Shown in pieces: positions 6,855 through 13,695 of a stretch of DNA of 33,863 nt. Both the position numbers and the translations under genes were made by a program. Every line of letters begins with the position of its first letter. Positions within the stretch are counted from its first letter, which is position 1. The notes under the pieces are model-generated. The model did no database searches. It saw only the letters and a program-made list of their open reading frames with translations, and was not told the DNA's origin. Origin of the DNA: Lachnospiraceae bacterium (GTDB lineage: Bacteria; Bacillota; Clostridia; Lachnospirales; Lachnospiraceae); contig JAIKWF010000034.1 in the NCBI GenBank assembly GCA_024685005.1, forward strand, positions 1-33,863, in the 5' to 3' direction.

Positions 6855-7367
6855 ATGGGGGACATGATGATTTTGGCAAGTGGACGTCAGACTTTTGGGA
6901 TAATATTGATTATTTTAATGGTATTTATAGCATTCGGGTTGCCTATAATTGTTACGAGACTTACTAATCCTAAGTCTGTTAAGGAAAAAATAAAACGAAA
7001 TAAAAAGTGTACCGTAAAAACAAAGGCGAAAGTTACAGATACGTATGGTACTATGCCAGTTGAGTTTCGTGGAAATTCTGATGCCTGGTCAGGTGGTGAT
7101 CGTACAATTGCAAGTTATGAGTATTTTGTAAATGGTGAAAGATATACTGGTAGAGATGAAATATTTATATCCTTGGGTGGAGTAGGGAAAACAATAGATG
7201 TTTTATATGATCCACATGATCCCTCTAATAGCTGTACACCTTATGGAAGAAGAGCTGATAAAGGCTCTGAACATATTATTCCTATATTAATAGTTCTTGG
7301 CGTTATTGGGTTTATTGTTCTAATTTGTACATTGGCTGCTGCAGTGCTGGGAGCTAGGTATAGGTAG
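6855..7367 (+). CDS. DUF3592-like membrane protein
   Basis: A 170-residue protein with a hydrophobic segment near residues 15-33 (IILIILMVFIAFGLPIIV), a soluble middle, and a second hydrophobic segment near residues 140-165. The middle has TIASYEYFVNGERYTGRDEI and IDVLYDPHDPSNS. This combination of 'Y-x-V-N-G-x-x-Y' and 'V-x-Y-D-P-x-x-P' between two membrane helices is the DUF3592 pattern. Function is unknown. The frame extends upstream into phzF, but GGGAGA eight bases before ATG 6855 marks a better start. The gene is more AT-rich than its neighbours. It ends 5 bp before the left flank of repeat A6. Confidence 0.8.
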   Translation: MGDMMILASGRQTFGIILIILMVFIAFGLPIIVTRLTNPKSVKEKIKRNKKCTVKTKAKVTDTYGTMPVEFRGNSDAWSGGDRTIASYEYFVNGERYTGRDEIFISLGGVGKTIDVLYDPHDPSNSCTPYGRRADKGSEHIIPILIVLGVIGFIVLICTLAAAVLGARYR

Positions 7368-7385
7368 TGAGTTATATCGGAATAA

Positions 7386-7412
7386 AATGAGCCGTGAACC
7401 CCGTCCCCAAGG
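7386..7412 (+). repeat. Dispersed hairpin repeat A6
   Basis: AATGAGCC then GTGAACCCCGTCCCCAAGG. Its left flank TATATCGGAATAAA (from 7373) matches the flank of A2. Directly after it begins a gene fragment with no start. Confidence 0.88.
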
Positions 7413-7550
7413 ATCAAAAAACTGCAGGGCGATATCAATATGAGGGTCACGATCTTTTTGAAAAATGACGAGAAACTGGTGATGAACCGCAGCTATAAGA
7501 AGGGTTTTTACGATATGCTTTCTAAGATACAGGGAGGCAGGAAAAAATGA
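7413..7550 (+). pseudogene. 3' remnant of a LytTR-type response regulator
   Basis: An open frame runs from the right edge of repeat A6 to TGA 7548-7550. It reads KLQGDINMRVTIFLKN and then NRSYKKGFYDMLSKI, which resembles the end of a LytTR DNA-binding domain. The stop overlaps the next gene's ATG (ATGA), the coupling typical of LytTR/DUF3021 gene pairs. The N-terminal part is absent: the frame meets repeat A6 where the rest of the gene should be. Family identity is inferred from the short tail and from the DUF3021 partner; the truncation at the repeat is seen directly. Confidence 0.65.
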
Positions 7551-7972
7551 AACTGATCACAAGAAAAAATATCATATCCATTGTTTGCATCAGCTTTACG
7601 CTGATCGTGATGGGCAAGCTGATCTGGGAAAAGATCACCGGTTTTACGGATGCAAACTATACGGAAAACATTTTTATCTGCTTCGGGTTTTCGGTAATGA
7701 TTACGATCATCCTTGCCATTCATTATTACCTGCAAAAATTCCCGTTCATCCCGGTGTGCATCGGTCAGTATCTGGTGGTCATCGGCCTTGTGTGTCTTGG
7801 GATATGGATCATGGGGCATTTTTCGGAAATCGCCCCGACAGCCTACAGGGATATGATCCTGTCCGTGACAATCCTCTTTGTGTTTTGTGCCATCGTGTAT
7901 TATATTCTGTTCTTCAGGCAGATCAGACGGACAAATGAAATGATCGACAGTCTCAATAGCCAATCGCGTTAA
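7547..7972 (+). CDS. DUF3021-like integral membrane protein
   Basis: A 141-residue protein with four hydrophobic segments, near residues 8-23 (ISIVCISFTLIVMGKL), 40-60, 70-90 and 105-125. The last is followed by a basic RQIRRTNEMI tail. Size, topology and the overlap with a LytTR remnant fit DUF3021, a membrane partner of LytTR regulators in Firmicutes. GGGAGGCAGG precedes the ATG within the end of the upstream relic. Its regulator has lost its N-terminus, so any control circuit is probably dead. Function of DUF3021 is unknown. Confidence 0.75.
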   Translation: MKLITRKNIISIVCISFTLIVMGKLIWEKITGFTDANYTENIFICFGFSVMITIILAIHYYLQKFPFIPVCIGQYLVVIGLVCLGIWIMGHFSEIAPTAYRDMILSVTILFVFCAIVYYILFFRQIRRTNEMIDSLNSQSR

Positions 7973-8009
7973 GGGTACGTCGGCGGATTAAAGCAGAAAA
8001 GGAGAAAAT

Positions 8010-8384
8010 ATGAAAAAGTGGTATGATGAAGAATATGAATTTACGATTGAAGTAACAGGGTTTATGCATGGGGATCATACAGAACGATATTGCCGTAATG
8101 GGGAAGAAATTGGTGATGTTTATCAATGCAGCTATGGATGTCCGGTTAATAAGGATGGCTGTGGAATATGTTCAAAGACAATGATGATGCTGTATCCGTT
8201 GATGGAAGCTGTCAGAAGCGGCGGAGATCTTACCAAAGTCGGTGGCGATGGGAAGTATACGAAAACGGTTGTGTGTCCGGATGGCTGTGTGATCTTCAAA
8301 TTGACGGCAAAGCCGCTGGGAAATGAAAACTTCCATACCGGCGGATTTTGGGATTATCCTGATGAAACACAGAGAAAAGAATAG
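8010..8384 (+). CDS. TIGR04076-like small cysteine-rich protein
   Basis: A 124-residue soluble protein with seven cysteines. CSYGCPVNKDGCGICSKTMMMLYPLMEAVRSGGDL spans residues 45-75, and VCPDGCVIFKLTAK is near residue 90. This is the pattern I associate with TIGR04076 family proteins, which have no established function; metal binding by the cysteines is plausible but unproven. AAAGGAG six bases upstream supports the ATG. It is the last complete gene before the 75-bp-periodic array and repeat A7. Confidence 0.72.
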   Translation: MKKWYDEEYEFTIEVTGFMHGDHTERYCRNGEEIGDVYQCSYGCPVNKDGCGICSKTMMMLYPLMEAVRSGGDLTKVGGDGKYTKTVVCPDGCVIFKLTAKPLGNENFHTGGFWDYPDETQRKE

Positions 8385-8399
8385 GAATAAAACGTTAAA

Positions 8400-8663
8400 T
8401 ATGACCCAAATGAAGATTTGCGTGTCTGCTGGGTCATGGATTATATGGTGGAGCGATCCGGAAGGTTTGCATGCTATGACCCTGAGCCCTTGCAGAGTTT
8501 ATTCCAGGTCATAGAATCATTGTGACATTAGCGTGAATCAGAAGAATACTATGACCCAGAGCTGTCGCGGAATGCACACAGAGTCATAGCTTCATCGCGA
8601 AAGCAGCAAGAGCCGGGGGAATAGTATGACCCAACCGCCCCGGGTACATGACGCTAGGTCATA
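8400..8663 (+). repeat. Four-unit, exactly 75-bp-periodic array of inverted repeats
   Basis: TATGACCC occurs at 8400, 8475, 8550 and 8625, spaced exactly 75 bp apart. Each copy is followed 23 bases later by an inverted partner: GGGTCATG 8431, AGGTCATA 8506, GAGTCATA 8581, AGGTCATA 8656. Units are 39 bp and the spacers between them 36 bp; both the 23-base interiors and the spacers differ from unit to unit. The period equals 25 codons. All four TATGACCC boxes read Tyr-Asp-Pro in one frame, but that frame has stops at 8523, 8529, 8622, 8649 and 8655. The array fills the otherwise geneless stretch between the TIGR04076-like gene and repeat A7. Function unknown. Confidence 0.9.
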
Positions 8664-8726
8664 ATAGCCACAAAAAACCGAAAGCACAAAACGAAATCAT
8701 AAAAGACGGGGAAGGTTATCCCAAAA

Positions 8727-8752
8727 AATGAGCCATGAACCCCGTCCCCAAG
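8727..8752 (+). repeat. Dispersed hairpin repeat A7 (last copy)
   Basis: AATGAGCC, core ATGAACCCCGTCCCCAAG, then CCCCC. No further copy was seen in the remaining 25 kb, so it marks the right limit of the repeat-bounded island. It is 22 bp before the next gene. Confidence 0.88.
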
Positions 8753-8774
8753 CCCCCAAAAGGATCAAGAGATT

Positions 8775-9545
8775 ATGAACACAGAAAGAATAGAAAAACT
8801 AAGAAAAGAGTGGGAAGCAGAAGAAAGGATAGCCCATATCCATGGTTGGGACTTTTCTCACATCCACGGCAGATACGAAGAGGAGGAAGACCTTCCCTGG
8901 GATTATAAGCAGATCATTGATGCATGCCGCACAGACGGTATGAAGCTGCTGGACTTTGATACAGGCGGAGGAGAGTTACTTTTATCCCTTGGACATCCTT
9001 ATGAAAATACTGCTGCAACGGAAGGTTATCCTCCCAATGTGGAGCTGTGCAGGGAAAAACTGCTGCCGCTTGGAATAGACTTCAGGGCATGTGACGATGC
9101 CGCAAATATTCCTTTTGCAGACAGCTCATTTGACATGATCATTAACAGACACGGAGACTTTGATCCAAAAGAAACGGCCAGACTGCTTAAAGCAGATGGC
9201 CTCTTTGTTACGGAGCAGGTTGGCAGTGAGAATGACAGAGACCTTGTAAAGATGGTTCTGCCTGACGTGCCAAAACCGTTTTCGGATCTGGAGCTGTCCG
9301 TTCAGAAGAAAAAGTTCGAAGATGCCGGGCTGACAGTGATAAGGGGAGAGGAAGCCTTTCGGCCGATCCGGTTTTATGATGTCGGTGCCTTTGTCTGGTT
9401 TGCCCGCATTATTGAGTGGGAGTTTACCGGATTTTCCGTGGAAAAATGCTTTGACAGACTGCTTGGCATGCAGGAAGAGATTGATAAAAACGGTTTTGTG
9501 GAAGGAACGATCCACAGGTATCTTATTGTTGCAAAAAAGGGTTGA
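8775..9545 (+). CDS. Class I SAM-dependent methyltransferase
   Basis: A 256-residue protein. MKLLDFDTGGGELLLSLG near residues 56-73 is motif I (the usual E/DxGxGxG is altered to DFDTGGG). AATEGYPPNVELCREKL is motif II, and NIPFADSSFDMIINRHGDF near residue 115 is the motif IV region. The C-terminal half has a typical small-molecule methyltransferase layout. The substrate is unknown. The start follows AAAGGATC and lies just after repeat A7. It could belong to the repeat-bounded set or be the first gene of the normal chromosome; nothing else in the sequence decides this. Confidence 0.88.
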   Translation: MNTERIEKLRKEWEAEERIAHIHGWDFSHIHGRYEEEEDLPWDYKQIIDACRTDGMKLLDFDTGGGELLLSLGHPYENTAATEGYPPNVELCREKLLPLGIDFRACDDAANIPFADSSFDMIINRHGDFDPKETARLLKADGLFVTEQVGSENDRDLVKMVLPDVPKPFSDLELSVQKKKFEDAGLTVIRGEEAFRPIRFYDVGAFVWFARIIEWEFTGFSVEKCFDRLLGMQEEIDKNGFVEGTIHRYLIVAKKG

Positions 9546-9676
9546 ACGCCGAAAAATTCAGAGAAAAATAAGGTTTTAAGTAATGACTTGAAAAGCAAAG
9601 CTGTGATAAAATGGCAGATGGGTGCAGCAAAACAGACAGGCGCACTTATTACAATGTATATGTGGGAGGAAGAAAG

Positions 9677-10669
9677 ATGAAGGAATCGATCAAAAACAAA
9701 TGCGATCTGTTTTTACGCAATAAGGAGACGATCAAAAAGGAATTTAAGTGGGAGCACGATCTGATGAGCATCTCAGCTGCCATGGTATATTCCGGCGCAG
9801 GTAAGGAAGCAGATGTTAACCGGATTGAAGAGTGCAGAAAGATCCTGGAAAAAAATACGGGGATTTTTTCTTCTCTTCGTTCCGAGCTGAAGCCGGTTCT
9901 GGCCTGCAAGATGGCACTTGCAAGTGATCCCATGCAGTATTTTCAGGATGTTAAGAGTGTTTACGAAAAACTGACGAAGGGTTCCTTTTCCGACAGCAGA
10001 TATCTGGTACAGGCTGCCATCAGTATTTGCGATGCGGGAAGAGTTGCGGCTGCAGATGATCTGATCGCAAAATACAAGGAGCTGTTTAAGAAAATGTCGA
10101 AAGAACATCCCATGATCACCGACTCCGGAGATATTGTGTTTGCAATGCTTCTGACCCTGACGTCTAAATCCGTGGATATGATCGTCAGTGAAATGGAAAC
10201 ATGCTATGACTACATGAAGAAAGAGCTGCGGATCAAGGTCAGCGGCAATGAGATCCAGGGACTGGCCGAGGTGCTGGCCTTGACAGATGGCGATATGGAA
10301 GCAAAGTGCAACAAGGTGGCTGATCTGTATCACACCTTTGCAAATCACGGAACAAAGTACGGCAAGGATTACGGAGAGTTTGCTTCCCTTGGGGCACTCA
10401 TTGACGTGGAAGCAAATTCGGATGCTCTGGTAGATGAGGTGCTGGAAGTTGCGGATTATCTGAAATCCTTTAAAGGATTTGGCTCACTTTCCATGAACCA
10501 GCAAAGAAGAGTTATGTTTGCGGCAATGCTTGTGGCTGATTCTTATGAGACAAACCGCACACTGCTCAGCAGCTCTACCATCAACAGCACGGTGGCTGCT
10601 GTCATCGCCGAGCAGGTGGCTATCATGGTATGCATCATCGCGGCAACAACAGCTGCAACCAGTAACTGA
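9677..10669 (+). CDS. DUF4003 family protein
   Basis: A 330-residue, mostly helical protein. Segments such as EFKWEHDLMSISAAMVYSG near the N-terminus, KMALASDPMQYFQDV near residue 78 and ALTDGDMEAKCNKV near residue 207 fit DUF4003, a family of unknown function common in Firmicutes. The last 35 residues are hydrophobic (AVIAEQVAIMVCIIAATTAATS). GGGAGGAAGAAAG upstream of ATG 9677 decides the start; the frame upstream to 9611 lacks a ribosome site. It is 11 bp before the MerR-methyltransferase gene, so the two are probably cotranscribed. Confidence 0.83.
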   Translation: MKESIKNKCDLFLRNKETIKKEFKWEHDLMSISAAMVYSGAGKEADVNRIEECRKILEKNTGIFSSLRSELKPVLACKMALASDPMQYFQDVKSVYEKLTKGSFSDSRYLVQAAISICDAGRVAAADDLIAKYKELFKKMSKEHPMITDSGDIVFAMLLTLTSKSVDMIVSEMETCYDYMKKELRIKVSGNEIQGLAEVLALTDGDMEAKCNKVADLYHTFANHGTKYGKDYGEFASLGALIDVEANSDALVDEVLEVADYLKSFKGFGSLSMNQQRRVMFAAMLVADSYETNRTLLSSSTINSTVAAVIAEQVAIMVCIIAATTAATSN

Positions 10670-10680
10670 AATACGGAAAA

Positions 10681-11919
10681 ATGAAACAAGAATATCTTAC
10701 CACCGGACAGCTGGCGAAGATGGCCCGCGTATCCGTGAGAACCGTCAGGTTCTATGACAAACAGAATATTTTAAAGCCTTCTTTCATCAAGGAAGAAACC
10801 GGCGCCAGATACTATACTTCGGGAGACCTGGTAAAGCTCCAGCAGATCCTGCTGTATAAGTATCTGGGGTTTTCTCTGGATGAGATCAAGGAGCTGACCG
10901 TCAGTGCCGGGGATAAGAACTTTATGGTGGATTCCCTGAAACTACAGCAGACGCTGATCCGGGATAAGATCGAGCAGATGCAGCTGGTACAAAAGGCTGT
11001 GGATGATACGCTGGCAGCTTATGAAAAAGGAAAGAAGATCAATTGGGACAAAATGCTTTCCCTGATCAACCTGACCAGTATGGAAAACAGTCTGAACAAG
11101 CAGTATCAGAATTCCAGCAACGTTTCCGCCAGGATCAACCTCCACAGTCTGTATTCCACCAACAAAGAGGGGTGGTTTCCCTGGATGTTCCGTAATATGG
11201 AGCTTACAGACGGCATGAAGATCCTGGAGCTGGGCTGCGGCAGCGGTGCTTTGTGGGCGGAAAACATCAAAAAGATCCCCACAGGCAAAGGAACACAGAT
11301 CATTTTGTCGGACATTTCTTCCGGTATGCTGCAGGATGCAAGGAAGGCTATTTTTCGGGAAAACGCCAAAGGGAAAAAAGTGAAAGGATCAGAGGCTCTT
11401 TCAGACGTGATCTCTTTTGCGGAATTTGACTGCAACAAGATCCCTTACGGTGATGAAACCTTTGATGTGGTCATCGCCAATCATATGCTGTTTTACTGTG
11501 AGAAACCGGAGCAGGCGGCAGCGGAAGCAGCCAGAGTTTTAAAGCCCGGCGGTATTTTGTATGCCAGTACCTACGGAAGCGGGCACATGCAGGAGATCAC
11601 CCGGCTTGTAAAAGAGTTTGACGAAAGGATCGAGCTTGCCGCCAGACAGCTGTATCTGATTTTCGGCCTTGATAACGGGCAGCAGATCCTGAAAACCAGC
11701 TTTTCCGAAGTGGAAAAATTCATTTATGAAGACAGTCTGCTCATCGATAAAGCAGAGCCCATCCTGGAATATATCATGTCCTGTCACGGCAACCAGAATC
11801 GATATATCCTTGACAGATACAAGGAATTCAAGGGCTTCGTGGAGAAAAAAACGGACCGGTCAAAGGGCTTTTCGGTAACGAAGGAAGCGGGTTTTTTCAA
11901 GGCTGTCAAAAAAATATAA
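10681..11919 (+). CDS. MerR-type regulator fused to a SAM methyltransferase
   Basis: A 412-residue protein. Residues 5-75 form a MerR helix-turn-helix (TTGQLAKMARVSVRTVRFYDK, then LQQILLYKYLGFSLDEIKEL), followed by a coiled linker near residues 85-120. Residues 178 to about 300 are a class I methyltransferase: MKILELGCGSGALWAENI is motif I and YGDETFDVVIANHMLFYC is the motif IV region. In MerR proteins the C-terminal part senses a ligand, so the methyltransferase may act as the sensor, as an enzyme, or both. A MerR-type promoter starts 10 bp after its stop codon (see 11929-11959). The ligand is unknown. Confidence 0.9.
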   Translation: MKQEYLTTGQLAKMARVSVRTVRFYDKQNILKPSFIKEETGARYYTSGDLVKLQQILLYKYLGFSLDEIKELTVSAGDKNFMVDSLKLQQTLIRDKIEQMQLVQKAVDDTLAAYEKGKKINWDKMLSLINLTSMENSLNKQYQNSSNVSARINLHSLYSTNKEGWFPWMFRNMELTDGMKILELGCGSGALWAENIKKIPTGKGTQIILSDISSGMLQDARKAIFRENAKGKKVKGSEALSDVISFAEFDCNKIPYGDETFDVVIANHMLFYCEKPEQAAAEAARVLKPGGILYASTYGSGHMQEITRLVKEFDERIELAARQLYLIFGLDNGQQILKTSFSEVEKFIYEDSLLIDKAEPILEYIMSCHGNQNRYILDRYKEFKGFVEKKTDRSKGFSVTKEAGFFKAVKKI

Positions 11920-11928
11920 AAAAAGTAC

Positions 11929-11959
11929 TTGCGCATGACGTAACGTCACCCTGTATAGT
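11929..11959 (+). promoter_or_regulatory. MerR-type promoter with 19-bp spacer and central palindrome
   Basis: TTGCGC (11929-11934) and TATAGT (11954-11959) are separated by 19 bp, the over-long spacing typical of promoters activated by MerR-family proteins. Between them lies the perfect palindrome TGACGTAACGTCA (11936-11948). The promoter points toward the dTDP-glucose dehydratase gene and starts right after the MerR-methyltransferase gene. The sequence pattern is direct; control by the neighbouring protein is inferred. Confidence 0.75.
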
Positions 11960-12019
11960 ATAGCCAACACAGAAATATGATCTATGGTACGCTTAACTTA
12001 CAGCGGGAAAGGAGTCACA

Positions 12020-13039
12020 ATGACGATTATTGTTACAGGCGGAGCAGGTTTTATCGGAAGCAATTTTGTATTCCATATGTTAAATAAGTATCCTGACTAC
12101 AGAATTGTTTGCCTGGATTGCCTCACCTATGCAGGTAACCTTTCAACTCTTGCGCCGGTTATGGAAAATCCGAATTTCAGATTCGTGAAAGAAAGCATCA
12201 CAGACAGAGAGGCGGTTTATAAACTCTTTGAGGAAGAGCATCCGGATATGGTTGTAAACTTCGCAGCAGAGAGCCATGTGGATCGTTCCATCGAAAACCC
12301 CGGCGTATTCCTTGATACCAATATCATGGGTACATCCGTATTGATGGATGCCTGCAGAAAATACGGGATCAAGCGGTATCATCAGGTTTCTACCGATGAA
12401 GTATACGGAGATCTTCCCTTAGATCGTCCGGACCTGTTTTTCACGGAAGAGACCCCCATTCATACCAGCAGCCCCTATTCCTCTTCCAAGGCGGGAGCAG
12501 ATTTGTTAGTGTTGGCTTACCACAGGACCTTCGGTCTTCCGGTTTCCATCAGCCGTTGCTCCAACAATTACGGACCCTATCATTTTCCGGAAAAACTGAT
12601 TCCTCTGATGATCATCAATGCATTGCATGATAAGCCCCTTCCGGTGTACGGGGAAGGTCTGAACGTCAGAGACTGGCTCTATGTTGAGGATCACTGCAAG
12701 GCCATTGATCTGGTGATCCATAAGGGAAGAGTCGGTGAGGTTTACAACATCGGCGGTCATAACGAAATGAAGAATATCGATATCGTAAAGCTGATCTGCA
12801 AAGAGCTGGGTAAGCCGGAGAGCCTGATCACCTATGTGGCTGATCGTAAGGGTCACGATATGAGATACGCCATCGATCCTACCAAGATCCATAATGAACT
12901 GGGATGGCTGCCGGAGACCATGTTTGCCGACGGTATCAAAAAAACCATTCAGTGGTATCTGGATAACAAGGAATGGTGGGAACCCATTATTTCCGGTGAA
13001 TATCAGAATTATTATGAGAAGATGTACGGAAACAGATAA
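12020..13039 (+). CDS. rfbB: dTDP-glucose 4,6-dehydratase
   Basis: A 339-residue extended short-chain dehydrogenase of the usual RfbB/RmlB length. TGGAGFIGSNF near residue 6 binds NAD. VNFAAESHVDRSI near residue 80, VSTDEVYGDL near residue 122 and the catalytic YSSSKAGAD near residue 151 are RmlB signatures, as is RCSNNYGPYHFPEKLIPLMI. The enzyme converts dTDP-glucose to dTDP-4-keto-6-deoxyglucose, the second step of dTDP-rhamnose and related sugar synthesis. AAAGGAG five bases before ATG 12020 fixes the start. The other rml genes are not next to it, which is unusual for this pathway. Confidence 0.94.
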   Translation: MTIIVTGGAGFIGSNFVFHMLNKYPDYRIVCLDCLTYAGNLSTLAPVMENPNFRFVKESITDREAVYKLFEEEHPDMVVNFAAESHVDRSIENPGVFLDTNIMGTSVLMDACRKYGIKRYHQVSTDEVYGDLPLDRPDLFFTEETPIHTSSPYSSSKAGADLLVLAYHRTFGLPVSISRCSNNYGPYHFPEKLIPLMIINALHDKPLPVYGEGLNVRDWLYVEDHCKAIDLVIHKGRVGEVYNIGGHNEMKNIDIVKLICKELGKPESLITYVADRKGHDMRYAIDPTKIHNELGWLPETMFADGIKKTIQWYLDNKEWWEPIISGEYQNYYEKMYGNR

Positions 13040-13062
13040 ATGCTGAATTGGAGGCTGAAAAC

Positions 13063-13695
13063 ATGAAGACTGTTTTGTGTTACGGAGATTCCAATACTTT
13101 CGGGCATATTCCGGAAACGGGAATGCGATATCCCAGGGAAATACGATATCCCGGCAGATTGCAGATGCTGCTTGGGGATGAATATGAGGTGATCGAAGAA
13201 GGCTGCAACGGCCGGACAACCATCCACGATGATCCGCTGGAGGGATGGAAAAACGGTCTGGATTACTTAAAGCCCTGTCTGAACTCTCATAAGCCTGTGG
13301 ATATTGTAATCATGATGCTGGGAAGCAATGATCTGAAAGATGTTTTTCACATGACGGCCCGGCAGATTGCAGAAGGTGCAGGACAGCTTGTGGATGTGAT
13401 TAAGTCCTTTACGGAAACAAAGCAGGGATATATTCCGAAGATCATTCTTGTTTCACCGCCCGAGATCGGGACGGGTATAAAAAGTTCTCCCTTTTACGGG
13501 GCTTTTTATGAAGATGCCATAGAACGGTCGAGACAGTTTCCTGCTTGCTACAGGGAAGTGGCAAAAGAAAAAGGCTGCATCTTTTTCGATGCGGCCAGCT
13601 ATATTTATCCCTCCGAAGTAGATTCTTTGCATCTGACTCCGGAAGGACACAGCATATTGGCGGAAAAACTTTGTGAGGTAGTAAAGAGCTTATAA
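13063..13695 (+). CDS. SGNH/GDSL-type hydrolase (esterase)
   Basis: A 210-residue protein. CYGDSNTFGH near residue 10 is block I with the catalytic serine, EGCNGRTT near residue 46 is block II, LGSNDLKD near residue 88 is block III, and DSLHLTPEGH near residue 192 is block V with the Asp-x-x-His pair. The layout suits the arylesterase-like SGNH hydrolases that deacetylate or hydrolyse small esters. No signal peptide is visible, so it acts in the cytoplasm. TTGGAGG nine bases before ATG 13063 sets the start. Its stop codon abuts the stop of the convergent phosphoesterase gene. Confidence 0.9.
   Translation: MKTVLCYGDSNTFGHIPETGMRYPREIRYPGRLQMLLGDEYEVIEEGCNGRTTIHDDPLEGWKNGLDYLKPCLNSHKPVDIVIMMLGSNDLKDVFHMTARQIAEGAGQLVDVIKSFTETKQGYIPKIILVSPPEIGTGIKSSPFYGAFYEDAIERSRQFPACYREVAKEKGCIFFDAASYIYPSEVDSLHLTPEGHSILAEKLCEVVKSL

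Noticed and set aside
8400-8663. CRISPR array
   Set aside because: The period and unit number are similar, but only 8-bp boxes are conserved, both intervals are variable and no cas gene is in the window.
303-8752. Classical integron attC sites
   Set aside because: The repeats lack the GTTRRRY/RYYYAAC core sites and no integron integrase is visible.
9588-9612. Promoter before the DUF4003 gene
   Set aside because: TTGAAA and TAAAAT are only 13 bp apart, too close for a normal promoter.
12506-13219. 237-residue minus-strand ORF
   Set aside because: Antisense to rfbB and the SGNH gene, no ribosome site and no recognisable domain.
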